From: an uncultured Myxococcales bacterium
Lineage (GTDB): Bacteria > Myxococcota_A > Polyangia > Polyangiales > Polyangiaceae
Assembly (NCBI GenBank): GCA_937949945.1
Contig: CALFEQ010000121.1
Span: forward strand, 29,171-93,170
DNA: 64,000 bases
Direction of reading: 5' to 3'
The translations under genes were made by a program, and so were the position numbers. Shown here in pieces: positions 26,844 to 34,702 of the stretch; within the stretch, counting starts at the first letter, position 1; each line of letters starts with the position of its first letter. Under the pieces are notes generated by a model. It did no database searches. It was not told the DNA's origin and saw nothing but the letters and a program-made list of their open reading frames with translations.

Positions 26844-28738
26844 AGCGGCTCGACCTCGTCCGGGTAGTAGTGGTGGAAGCGCCCGTACCAGCGATTGAGC
26901 TCGGCGGCGGGATCGTCGTCGATCGTGACGGCGAGATAGGCGCGGCCGTCGACGTCCTCGAGCACCGCCTCGACGGTCGCGAGGAGGCCTTCGTAGAGGA
27001 AGTCCTGGGCGTCGGTCCCCGTCGCGCCGTCGGCCTTCTTCCGTATGCGAACGCGCTGACCGCGCACGAACCGCGTCGTGCGCGGCTTCATCGTCGCGTG
27101 CAGCTCGCTGAGCGCGGCCTCGCCGAGCCGTTCGGCGCGGTCGACGACCTCCGCACCGCGCGGGTCGGTCGCGCGCGCACGCGCCTTCTCTTCGGGGGTG
27201 AGCGTCCTCGTGCGCATCGCGAGGAGCTCGTCGATCTCGGTGGCGTCGAACGAGTCGCCCGGGCTCTCGGGCGAGATCTGCGGGTGGTCGTAGAGGATGA
27301 CCGGCGCGCAGAGCACGAGGTCCGTCGTACCCGGCTCTCCGGCGAGCACGGGGTGCGTGTGGACGTTCATGAGCTTCGCGGCCGCCTCGCGCGCGTGCTC
27401 GGGAGGATCGACGACCGACACGAACGCGCCGTCCTCGGACGCGAGGAGCAGGTGCGTCGAGACGAGCGAGGCGTGCATCGCGTCGGCGCGTGACGCCTCC
27501 GCGGGATGGGGCGTGAGGTTCTCGACGCGAACGGAGACGCGCGAGAGCGGCAGCGCCCCGCCGAGGTCGTGGACCTGCACGCGGATCGCGCCCTGGATGG
27601 CGGCGCGCGTGCGTACGACGCGGCCGACCGGCCTTCCCGATGCGTCCTCGAACGTCTCGATCTCCTCGCACGCGGGAATCGAGAAGGGCACGATGGCCTC
27701 GCCGCCGGGAGCGCGGGGGGAGCTGTCGATCGGGATGTCGATCTCGCGGACCTCGCCCTCCTCCCACGGCACGAGCAGCCGCTCGCCGACGTGGAGCTCG
27801 GGCACGGGGTAGAACGCGCCGTTCAGGTACGCCTCCACGCGACGCACGACGACGCGCAAGAAGCGCAGGCGACCTCGAATGCGCGGGTGGAGCGTCTCGA
27901 CGAGCACCTGCGCCTCGAGCCACCACGGCTCGCATCCGCCGGCCTCGCTCCAGCTCCGCGGCGCGAGGACGCCGAACGTCCATCGGTAGCGGTTCTTCGT
28001 CGCGTCGGCGCGGTACGGGTAGAGGAGGTAGCCCTCGAAGAGGACGGCGTCCGCGATCTTCCGCGCGCGCTCGAAGCGGGACGTCGCGCTCGTCCGCTCG
28101 ACCGACGGCTCGCTGCGCTCCGCCAGGCGCGCGAAGAACTCGTCGACGACGCGCCGCGCTTCGGGCCCGCCGTCGAATCCCTGCCAGTGACGGCGGAGCA
28201 GCGCGATGAGCTCGTAGCAGACGTCGATGGGGACGACGAACGACGTGCACGCGCCGTCGCGCCCGCGCCGGACGAGCAGCGCCTCGACGTCGTCCTGGAT
28301 GCTGCGCACGAGCGCGCGCCCGCGGGGATCGATGCGCTCCTCGAAGGCCTCGAACGCGCCGTCGGGCAGCTCCGCCTCCGTCGCGCCGCCCGGGCTCGGG
28401 AACACCACGGTCCAGCGTCCGAGCTTCGACGGGCGGAAGAAGAACGCGAGCCCGACCGGGATCTGGAGCGCGTCGAGCTCGCGGCTCGTCAGCGCCCAGC
28501 TCGGATCGATGCGCACCCGTTCGGGCACCGTGCGGAAGCGGCGACCGCCGTGATCGGCGAAGAGCACCGCGCACGCGTTGCAGGCGCAGAGCAGCCTTCG
28601 GTCGACCAGATCGACGACGTGCCGGTGCACCTCGGCGACCGGCTGCGCGCACAGCTCGCAGCCGGGCGGCTCCTCCGACGCGGAGCTCGCGCGGTGCGCC
28701 CTGCGTACGTAGCGATCGAGCACGCCGAGCGCCGTCAT
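26840..28738 (-). CDS. Fused hydrogenase accessory protein (DUF5947-like plus second domain)
   Basis: A 632-residue cytoplasmic protein. Residues 1-210 match the DUF5947 style from group 1h loci: a metal-type cluster C27, C30, H38, H40, C51, C53, C56, then LQIPVGLAFFFRPS and VVPIDVCYELI. From about residue 220 a second conserved region begins (VLFEGYLLYPYRADATKNRY), continuing to a C-terminal module ending DDPAAELNRWYGRFHHYYPDEVEPL-type sequence. In actinobacterial loci I recall these as two adjacent genes; here one reading frame carries both. The exact role is not established; involvement in maturation or electron transfer is inferred. It is coupled to genes on both sides by 4-base overlaps. 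Confidence 0.8.
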   Translation of the reverse strand: MTALGVLDRYVRRAHRASSASEEPPGCELCAQPVAEVHRHVVDLVDRRLLCACNACAVLFADHGGRRFRTVPERVRIDPSWALTSRELDALQIPVGLAFFFRPSKLGRWTVVFPSPGGATEAELPDGAFEAFEERIDPRGRALVRSIQDDVEALLVRRGRDGACTSFVVPIDVCYELIALLRRHWQGFDGGPEARRVVDEFFARLAERSEPSVERTSATSRFERARKIADAVLFEGYLLYPYRADATKNRYRWTFGVLAPRSWSEAGGCEPWWLEAQVLVETLHPRIRGRLRFLRVVVRRVEAYLNGAFYPVPELHVGERLLVPWEEGEVREIDIPIDSSPRAPGGEAIVPFSIPACEEIETFEDASGRPVGRVVRTRAAIQGAIRVQVHDLGGALPLSRVSVRVENLTPHPAEASRADAMHASLVSTHLLLASEDGAFVSVVDPPEHAREAAAKLMNVHTHPVLAGEPGTTDLVLCAPVILYDHPQISPESPGDSFDATEIDELLAMRTRTLTPEEKARARATDPRGAEVVDRAERLGEAALSELHATMKPRTTRFVRGQRVRIRKKADGATGTDAQDFLYEGLLATVEAVLEDVDGRAYLAVTIDDDPAAELNRWYGRFHHYYPDEVEPL

Positions 28739-29283
28739 CGTCCACCTCCGCGGCGAAGGCGCTCGACCGGGACGAGGCCCGACGGCGGCGGCGACGGCAG
28801 TCCCTCGATCTGGACGGCCGAGACCTCGGGCGCCTCGTGCTCGATCGCGCGCACGACGACGTGCACGGAAGGGATGGGCGCGTCGCTCGTCTCGACGCGC
28901 CGCAGCCTCACGACGTCGTCGTTCACCTCGACGAGCTCGAGGCTCGCCGCGCTCGGCATCTCGCTTCGCAGCTTGGAGAGCGCGAGCTCCACCCGCTCCT
29001 CGAGGCGGAGCGGATGCAGATCGTGGACGAGCAGCAGGCTCGAGAGCAGGTCGTCTCCCGCGAGCCGAGCATCGAGATCCTCGCGGCTCTTGGCGCCGTC
29101 CCTCGCATGCGCGAGGATCCGGGCGAGACCTTCGCCGTAGAGGCCGACGAGCGCGGTCACGAGCGCCTCCACGCGCTCCCAGACCGCAGGCGCGGCGGAC
29201 GCCTGGATCTCCGCCAGCAGGCGCTCGATCTGCTCGCCGTGCGTGCGGGCGCTCGCATCGGCCTTGGTCGTCGAAGTCGTCAT
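28735..29283 (-). CDS. NifU-like protein lacking the CxxC cluster motif
   Basis: A 182-residue protein resembling the NifU-family member found in group 1h loci. HDLHPLRLEERVELALSKLRSEM followed by LELVEVNDDVVRLRR matches the NifU C-terminal domain, but the CxxC that should follow to bind a [4Fe-4S] cluster is absent, and there is no Cys in that part. The C-terminal 50 residues are unrelated. It is translationally coupled to hypB upstream and the DUF5947-type gene downstream. It may serve as a docking partner rather than a cluster scaffold. Confidence 0.75.
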   Translation of the reverse strand: MTTSTTKADASARTHGEQIERLLAEIQASAAPAVWERVEALVTALVGLYGEGLARILAHARDGAKSREDLDARLAGDDLLSSLLLVHDLHPLRLEERVELALSKLRSEMPSAASLELVEVNDDVVRLRRVETSDAPIPSVHVVVRAIEHEAPEVSAVQIEGLPSPPPSGLVPVERLRRGGGR

Positions 29284-30077
29284 GTCGCGAGCTGCCGGCG
29301 GATCCAGTTGCACCACTGGTCCATTCCGTCTCCGCGCAGGGCCGAGACGCGGAGGACCTCGATCTCGGGGTTCACTTCGCGTGCCCAGCGCACGCAGCGG
29401 TCCTCGTCGAAGGAGACGTGGGGGAGGAGGTCGATCTTCGTCAGGACGAACAGCTCCGAGGCGCTCCAGACGTGCGCGTACTTGAGCGGCTTGTCCTCGC
29501 CCTCGGTGACCGACATGACGACGATCTTCGCGCGCTCGCCGATGTCGAAGAGGGCAGGGCACACGAGGTTGCCGACGTTCTCGACGAAGACGACGCTCGA
29601 AGGGCGCGGCGCGATGATGCGCAGGCCCTCGGCGATCATCGCCGCGTCGAGGTGGCATCCCGAGTCCGTGTTGATCTGCAGGACGCGGCAGCCCGCGCGC
29701 TGGATGCGCTGCGCATCGCGATCCGTCGCCTGGTCCCCTTCGAGGACGGCGAGCATGAGCTCGCGCCGCAGCCGGCCGATCGTCGCCTCGAGGAGCGCCG
29801 TCTTGCCCGCGCCGGGGCCGCCGATGATGTTGAACATGCTCACGCCTGCGGCGGCGAGGGCGCGGCGGTTCTCGGCGGCGATCCGATCGTTCTTCGCCAA
29901 GAGATCGCGCTCGAGGAGCACGGTGCGGCGGCGGCCGTTCGGCGGCGTGCCGTCGCCGCGCGGCCCGTGCGCATGCGCATGGTCGTGATCGTGGCGGCCG
30001 TCGTGATGGTGGCCGTGGGCGTGACCATGAAAGGTCGCCCCGTGATGACCGGTGCCGCAGCCGCAAGTCGTACACAT
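29280..30077 (-). CDS. hypB: HypB, nickel chaperone GTPase
   Basis: A 265-residue SIMIBI-class GTPase that delivers nickel to the hydrogenase large subunit. The N-terminus carries the high-affinity nickel motif CTTCGCG (2-8) and a His-rich segment with about 15 His (11-38) that can store nickel. The GTPase domain has Walker A GGPGAGKT (86-93), a G3-like segment, the metal site SGCHLDA and LTKIDLLP (G4). HypA abuts upstream with zero gap, and the NifU-like gene overlaps the stop. A His-rich HypB suggests growth where nickel is scarce. Confidence 0.95.
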   Translation of the reverse strand: MCTTCGCGTGHHGATFHGHAHGHHHDGRHDHDHAHAHGPRGDGTPPNGRRRTVLLERDLLAKNDRIAAENRRALAAAGVSMFNIIGGPGAGKTALLEATIGRLRRELMLAVLEGDQATDRDAQRIQRAGCRVLQINTDSGCHLDAAMIAEGLRIIAPRPSSVVFVENVGNLVCPALFDIGERAKIVVMSVTEGEDKPLKYAHVWSASELFVLTKIDLLPHVSFDEDRCVRWAREVNPEIEVLRVSALRGDGMDQWCNWIRRQLAT

Positions 30078-30320
30078 CTAACCGTCCTCGCTGATCTCGA
30101 GCTCCTCGAGCCGCAGCTCGTCTCCCGGCGTCTCCTGGATTTCGATTGCCGCGCCTTCCAGAGGCGTGCCACGCGCGCAGACCTCGAAGCAGAAGCGGAG
30201 CGCATGAGCGGAGGCTCCCGAGCGCCGCCCGACCGCGAGCCGCACGACATGGACGCGTGCGTCACCGACCTCGTTCGTCACCGCAGTGACGAGATCCGCC
30301 ATGAGCGACAGCTCGTGCAC
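30078..30320 (-). CDS. hypA: HypA-like protein without the zinc-binding domain
   Basis: An 80-residue variant of the HypA nickel metallochaperone (usual length about 113). The GTG start gives the essential Met-His-Glu N-terminus (HELSLMADLV), whose amine and His2 bind nickel. The core RRSGASAHALRFCFEVCARGTPLEGA is normal. The CxxC...CxxC zinc loop is missing: sequence runs from IEIQETP straight into GDELRLEELEI, the strand that normally follows the zinc finger. GAGGG lies upstream of the GTG. It is the first gene of the minus arm and directly abuts hypB. The frame is intact, so this is not simple decay. Confidence 0.85.
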   Translation of the reverse strand: MHELSLMADLVTAVTNEVGDARVHVVRLAVGRRSGASAHALRFCFEVCARGTPLEGAAIEIQETPGDELRLEELEISEDG

Positions 30321-30542
30321 GTGACCCTCGGGTGATCGGATCGGCGGAGTCATCAAGAAGCGCGCCGCGGCGGCCGCTGCGCTCGTCCCTCGCGCTGTGT
30401 CCACGTGTTGACGGCGCACGCCTGGTCGGACGGGCGCGAGAACGCCCCGCTGCGTGTCGCGCACGGACCGCGAACGTCGATGGCGCAGCGGAACGTCGTG
30501 ACCGCTCGTCGGCACGGCCGTCGCTTCGTGACCGAACGCGCC
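30321..30542. promoter_or_regulatory. Divergent promoter region of the hydrogenase locus
   Basis: A 222-base gap between hypA (minus) and hypC (plus); both arms must be transcribed from here. No confident sigma-70 or sigma-54 element is visible; a CACGTG lies near 30392-30397. The control mechanism cannot be read from the sequence. Confidence 0.45.
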
Positions 30543-30809
30543 ATGTGCCTCGCCGTGCCCGGAGAGGTCCTCTCGACGTCGGAGAAGGACGGAGTGTCGT
30601 ACGGCGAGGTGCGCTTCGGCGGGATCACGCGCGAGGTCTGTCTGCACGCGCTGCCGGACGTGAAGCCGGGCGATTTCGTGCTCGTGCACGTCGGGTTCGC
30701 GATCGCGCGGATCGATCGCGAGGAGGCGGAGCGCGCCTGGGAGCTCCTCGGGCGTCTCGGAGAGCTCGGAGAGGAAGCCGAGATCGCGCTCGGCGAGGAG
30801 GAGACGTGA
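30543..30809 (+). CDS. hypC: HypC, hydrogenase maturation chaperone
   Basis: An 88-residue HypC/HybG-type chaperone that carries Fe(CN)2CO with HypD and hands it to the apo large subunit. The N-terminal MCLAVPGEVL supplies the essential Cys2, and GGITREVCLHALPDVKPGDFVLVHVGFAIARI matches the OB-like core in order (residues 26-57). The C-terminal helix is acidic. The ATG at 30543 was chosen because Met1-Cys2 is functionally required. It overlaps hypD by 4 bases. Confidence 0.94.
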   Translation: MCLAVPGEVLSTSEKDGVSYGEVRFGGITREVCLHALPDVKPGDFVLVHVGFAIARIDREEAERAWELLGRLGELGEEAEIALGEEET

Positions 30810-31939
30810 AGTACGTCGACGAGTACCGCGATCCCGAGGTCGCGCGATGCATCCTCGACCGCATCCGCGCCGTCACGACGCGTCCGGCCGTGATCATGGA
30901 GGTGTGCGGGGGACAGACGCACTCCATCGTGCGGCACGGGCTCGACCGTCTGCTGCCCGAGTCGATCGAGCTCGTGCACGGTCCGGGATGCCCCGTCTGC
31001 GTGACGGCGCTCGAGACCATCGACCGAGCGCACGCGATCGCCCAGACCCCGGACGTCGTCTTCACGTCCTTCGGCGACATGCTCCGCGTCCCGGGCTCGC
31101 GCGACGATCTCCTCGGTCTCAAGGCGCGCGGCGCGGACGTGCGCGTCGTGTACTCGCCGCTCGACGCGGTGCGGATCGCGGAGAGGGAGCCGAAGAAGCG
31201 CGTCGTCTTCTTCGGCATCGGCTTCGAGACGACGGCGCCCGCCAACGCGATGGCGCTCCGCGAGGCGAAGCGCAAGAAGCTCACGAACTTCTCGATGCTG
31301 GCGTCGCACGTGCTGGTGCCGCCCGTCATCGCGTCGATCCTCCAGGCCGAAGGCAACCGCGTGATGGCGTTCCTCGGTCCGGGCCACGTCTGCGCGGTGA
31401 CCGGCTACCGCGCCTACGAGTCGCTGGTCCGCCGGTACAAGACGCCGATCGTCATCACTGGGTTCGAGCCGGTCGACATCCTCGAGGGCGTGCTGATGAC
31501 CGTACTCCAGCTCGAGCGCGGCCGCGCCGTCGTGGAGAACCAGTACGTCCGCGGCGTGCAGCCCGAAGGCAACCCGATCGCCCGCGAGCTCGTCGAGGAG
31601 ACGTTCGAGGTGACGGATCGGAACTGGCGCGGCATCGGCGCGATCCCGAAGTCGGGGCTCCGCATCCGCTGGGAGTATCGCGAGCACGACGCGGAGCGCA
31701 TCTTCGACGTCGGCGACGTCGTGACCCAGGAGCGGCCCGAGTGCATCAGCGGCCAGATCCTCCGGGGACGGAAGAAGCCCTGCGACTGCCCCGCGTTCGG
31801 CAAGGAGTGCACGCCGCGGACGCCGCTCGGCGCCACGATGGTCTCGGCCGAGGGCGCTTGCGCCGCGTACTACGCGCACGGCCGGCGTCGCGGGGGCGAT
31901 GCCGCGGCGCCGCCGCCACCTTCGAGGAGGCCGTCATGA
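30806..31939 (+). CDS. hypD: HypD, Fe-S scaffold for cyanide/CO iron assembly
   Basis: A 377-residue enzyme that assembles the Fe(CN)2CO unit with HypC and HypE. Conserved motifs: MEVCGGQTHSI, GPGCPVCV, FGIGFETTAP, PGHVCAVTG. The [4Fe-4S] cysteines lie near the C-terminus (CDCPAFGKECTPRTPLGA, then SAEGAC). The last 20 residues are a Pro/Arg-rich extension. The GTG start lies behind GAGGAGGA and overlaps the hypC stop; the SIS gene overlaps its own stop. All expected HypD cysteines are present. Confidence 0.95.
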   Translation: MKYVDEYRDPEVARCILDRIRAVTTRPAVIMEVCGGQTHSIVRHGLDRLLPESIELVHGPGCPVCVTALETIDRAHAIAQTPDVVFTSFGDMLRVPGSRDDLLGLKARGADVRVVYSPLDAVRIAEREPKKRVVFFGIGFETTAPANAMALREAKRKKLTNFSMLASHVLVPPVIASILQAEGNRVMAFLGPGHVCAVTGYRAYESLVRRYKTPIVITGFEPVDILEGVLMTVLQLERGRAVVENQYVRGVQPEGNPIARELVEETFEVTDRNWRGIGAIPKSGLRIRWEYREHDAERIFDVGDVVTQERPECISGQILRGRKKPCDCPAFGKECTPRTPLGATMVSAEGACAAYYAHGRRRGGDAAAPPPPSRRPS

Positions 31940-32520
31940 CGACCGCGTCGATCCTGCGCAAGGCGACGGAGAGCGCGCAGCTCTGCGTCGCGTTCTTCGA
32001 GGCGCATGCGACCGAGCTCGAGCGCTGCGCTCGAGCGCTCGCGGATTGCTTCGAGCGCGGCGGGAGGCTCTTCGTCGTCGGCAACGGCGGCTCGGCCTGC
32101 GACGCTCAGCACGTCGCCGTCGAGTTCGCGCATCCGATCGTCCAGAAGCGGCGTGCGCTCCCGGCTCATGCGCTCACCGAGGGCAGCGCGCTCCTCACCG
32201 CCATCGGCAACGACAGCGACTTCGCGCGCGTGTTCGTGGAGCAGGTCGACCTCTTCGGGCGCCCGAGCGACGCACTGCTCGCCATCTCGACGTCCGGCGC
32301 GTCGGCCAACGTGAACCGGGCGCTCCGCCGCGCCCGCGACAAGGGCATGCTGACGATCGGCTTCGCCGGACGCGACGGAGGCAGCATGCCGTCGCTCTGT
32401 GACTTCGTGTTCGTGGTGCCGGCCTGGTCGGTGCATCGCGTGCAGGAGGTGCACACCGTGCTGCTCCACCTGCTGTGGGACGAGGTCCACCTCTCCCAAG
32501 GAGAGGCCGATGTCCTCTGA
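31936..32520 (+). CDS. SIS-domain protein (GmhA-like) in the hydrogenase operon
   Basis: A 194-residue sugar-isomerase-fold protein similar to phosphoheptose isomerase: FVVGNGGSACDAQHVAVEF, AIGNDSDFARVF and ISTSGASANVNRAL are the sedoheptulose-phosphate-binding motifs. Despite this resemblance, such proteins recur between hypD and hypE in group 1h loci, which suggests a hydrogenase-related role rather than lipopolysaccharide synthesis; no heptose genes are nearby. Its start overlaps the hypD stop and its end overlaps the hypE start. Confidence 0.88.
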   Translation: MTTASILRKATESAQLCVAFFEAHATELERCARALADCFERGGRLFVVGNGGSACDAQHVAVEFAHPIVQKRRALPAHALTEGSALLTAIGNDSDFARVFVEQVDLFGRPSDALLAISTSGASANVNRALRRARDKGMLTIGFAGRDGGSMPSLCDFVFVVPAWSVHRVQEVHTVLLHLLWDEVHLSQGEADVL

Positions 32521-33589
32521 GCTGCGCTCGGATCCCCGCGCGGCGGAGGTGATCGGGGCCGCGTGCCCTCTGCCGATCCGCGAGCGTGACGTCGTGGTGC
32601 TGGGGCACGGGAGCGGCGGACGCCTCGGGGCCGAGCTCGTCGAGCGCCTCATCCTTCCGTCGCTCGCGAACCCGACGCTCGCCGAGCTCGACGATCAGGC
32701 CGTGGTCGAGCTCGAGGGCGGGCGTGTCGCGTTCACGACCGACTCGTTCGTCGTGACGCCCATCTTCTTCCCGGGCGGCGACATCGGCGAGCTCGCGGTC
32801 AACGGCACGATCAACGATCTCGCGGTCGGCGGCGCTCGCCCGATCGCGCTCTCGCTCGCGTTCATCCTCGAGGAGGGCTTCCCGCTCGCCGACCTGCGCC
32901 GCGTCCTCGCTTCCGTGCACGCCGCCGCGAACCGCGCGGGCGTGCCCATCGTGACCGGCGACACGAAGGTGGTCGGCAACGGCAGCGGTGACGGCATCTT
33001 CATCAACACGTCCGGGATCGGCGTCGTCCCGCCCGGCATCGAGCTCGGCTCGGCGCGCGTGCGTCCGGGCGACGCGGTGCTCGTCTCGGGGCCGATCGGC
33101 GAGCACGGGATCGCCGTGCTCGCGAGCCGCGAGGGGCTCGAGCTCGGCGGCGATCTCCGCAGCGACACTGCTCCGCTGCACGGGCTCGTGCATGCGCTCC
33201 TCGAGGCATGCCCCGCCGTTCACGCGATGCGCGACCCCACGCGCGGCGGCATCGCCGCCACGCTCGTCGAGATCGCCTCGCGGCGATCGGTCGGGATCGA
33301 CGTCGACGAGGCGGCGGTCCCCATCCAGAGCGACGTCCGCGGCGCCTGCGAGATCCTCGGCCTCGACCCTTGGTTCGTCGCGAACGAGGGGCGGCTGATC
33401 GCGTTCGTGCCCGAAGAGCACGCCGAGACGGCGCTCGCTGCGCTACGTGCCCACCCGCAGGGGCGACGCGCCGCGCGCATCGGGACCGTCACCCGCGAGC
33501 ATCCGGGCGTCGTCGTGGCGCACACGCCGCTCGGGAGCAAGCGCGTCGTCGACCTTCCTTTCCACGAGCCACTCCCACGGATCTGTTGA
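32510..33589 (+). CDS. hypE: HypE, carbamoyl dehydratase
   Basis: A 359-residue enzyme of the PurM/AIR-synthase superfamily that dehydrates the carbamoylated C-terminal Cys to thiocyanate, the source of the cyanide ligands. Motifs: LGHGSGGRLGAELV, DDQAVVELEGG, TDSFVVTPIFFPGGDIG, GDTKVVGNG and MRDPTRGGIA. The obligatory C-terminal PRIC (Cys359) is intact. The ATG has AAGGAGAGG upstream. The small subunit gene follows after 11 bases. Confidence 0.95.
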   Translation: MSSELRSDPRAAEVIGAACPLPIRERDVVVLGHGSGGRLGAELVERLILPSLANPTLAELDDQAVVELEGGRVAFTTDSFVVTPIFFPGGDIGELAVNGTINDLAVGGARPIALSLAFILEEGFPLADLRRVLASVHAAANRAGVPIVTGDTKVVGNGSGDGIFINTSGIGVVPPGIELGSARVRPGDAVLVSGPIGEHGIAVLASREGLELGGDLRSDTAPLHGLVHALLEACPAVHAMRDPTRGGIAATLVEIASRRSVGIDVDEAAVPIQSDVRGACEILGLDPWFVANEGRLIAFVPEEHAETALAALRAHPQGRRAARIGTVTREHPGVVVAHTPLGSKRVVDLPFHEPLPRIC

Positions 33590-33600
33590 CGAGGTGGGCC

Positions 33601-34668
33601 ATGACGTCGGAGCGCATGGAAGGACGAGGCGTCGACGAGGTCCACATCCTCTGGATCTCGGAAGGCATGAGCTGCGACGGCGACACCGTCTCGATGACGG
33701 CCGCCACCCAGCCGAGCATCGAGGACGTCGTGCTCGGGCTCATCCCCGGGCTGCCGAAGGTGCACCTCCACAACAAGGTGCTCGCGTACGAGACGGGAGA
33801 GGAGTTCCTCGCCGCCTACCGTCGCGCCGCGCGCGGAGAGCTCGAGCCGTTCATCCTCGTCATCGAGGGATCCATCCCCAACGAGGAGATCCATCGCGAC
33901 GGAGGCTACTGGACGTCCTTCGGCAACGATCCGGAGACGGGCGAGCCGATCACGCTCAACGAATGGATCGACGCGCTCGCGCCGCGCGCATGGGCGGTCG
34001 TCGCCGCGGGGACCTGCGCGACCTACGGCGGCATCCACGCGATGGCGGGCAACCCCACCGGGTGCATGGGCCTCGCCGACTACCTCGGCTGGGACTTCCG
34101 CTCGCGCGCGGGGATCCCGATCGTCAACGTGCCCGGCTGCCCCATCCAGCCCGACAACTTCATGGAGACGCTCGTGTGGCTGCTCCTACAGGCGGCGGGC
34201 AAGAACCCGATGATCCCGCTCGACGCCCAGCTCCGTCCGACGTGGCTCTTCGGCAAGACGGTCCACGAAGGTTGCGATCGCGCCGGCTACTACGAGCAAG
34301 CGGACTTCGCGCCGGATTACAACTCGCCGAAGTGCCAGGTGAAGATCGGCTGCTGGGGGCCGGTCGTGAACTGCAACGTCCCGAAGCGGGGATGGATGCG
34401 CGGCATCGGAGGCTGCCCCAACGTCGGCGGGATCTGCATCGCGTGCACGATGCCGGGGTTCCCCGACAAGTTCATGCCGTTCATGGATCAGCCGCCCGGC
34501 GCGACGGTGTCGGCGTCGCTCCTCGCGCCGTACGGGCGGCTCATTCGGCGGCTGCGGGCGATCACGAACCGGACGGCGAACACCGAGCCGAGGTGGCACC
34601 GGCGCGGGGCGGCGTTGACGAGTGGGTACGAGCCCGCGCGCAGGAGCGAGAGGGCACCGCGGCGCTGA
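33601..34668 (+). CDS. hhyS: [NiFe]-hydrogenase small subunit, group 1h type
   Basis: A 355-residue electron-transfer subunit with three Fe-S clusters. The proximal cluster ligands appear as C25, D28, C139 and C180: the usual CxxC is CDGD here, matching the Cys3Asp1 proximal site described for the Ralstonia actinobacterial-type hydrogenase. Medial and distal cysteines follow (HEGCDRAGYY, CQVKIGCWGPVVNC, GGCPNVGGICIACTMPGF). There is no Tat signal and no C-terminal transmembrane anchor, so the enzyme would stay in the cytoplasm. The large subunit follows after 34 bases. The symbol follows mycobacterial group 1h naming. Confidence 0.94.
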   Translation: MTSERMEGRGVDEVHILWISEGMSCDGDTVSMTAATQPSIEDVVLGLIPGLPKVHLHNKVLAYETGEEFLAAYRRAARGELEPFILVIEGSIPNEEIHRDGGYWTSFGNDPETGEPITLNEWIDALAPRAWAVVAAGTCATYGGIHAMAGNPTGCMGLADYLGWDFRSRAGIPIVNVPGCPIQPDNFMETLVWLLLQAAGKNPMIPLDAQLRPTWLFGKTVHEGCDRAGYYEQADFAPDYNSPKCQVKIGCWGPVVNCNVPKRGWMRGIGGCPNVGGICIACTMPGFPDKFMPFMDQPPGATVSASLLAPYGRLIRRLRAITNRTANTEPRWHRRGAALTSGYEPARRSERAPRR

Positions 34669-34702
34669 GCGCGCGGACGAGCACGAGCGGGAAGGGGAGA
34701 GC

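Noticed and set aside
30321..30542. Sigma-54 promoter for hypC
   Set aside because: A GG-N10-GC spacing occurs near 30515 but lacks the T-rich -12 context and the rest of the consensus; chance is likely in 70% GC DNA.
31936..32520. GmhA for lipopolysaccharide heptose synthesis
   Set aside because: No other heptose genes are near, and the gene overlaps hypD and hypE; the conserved hydrogenase context fits better.
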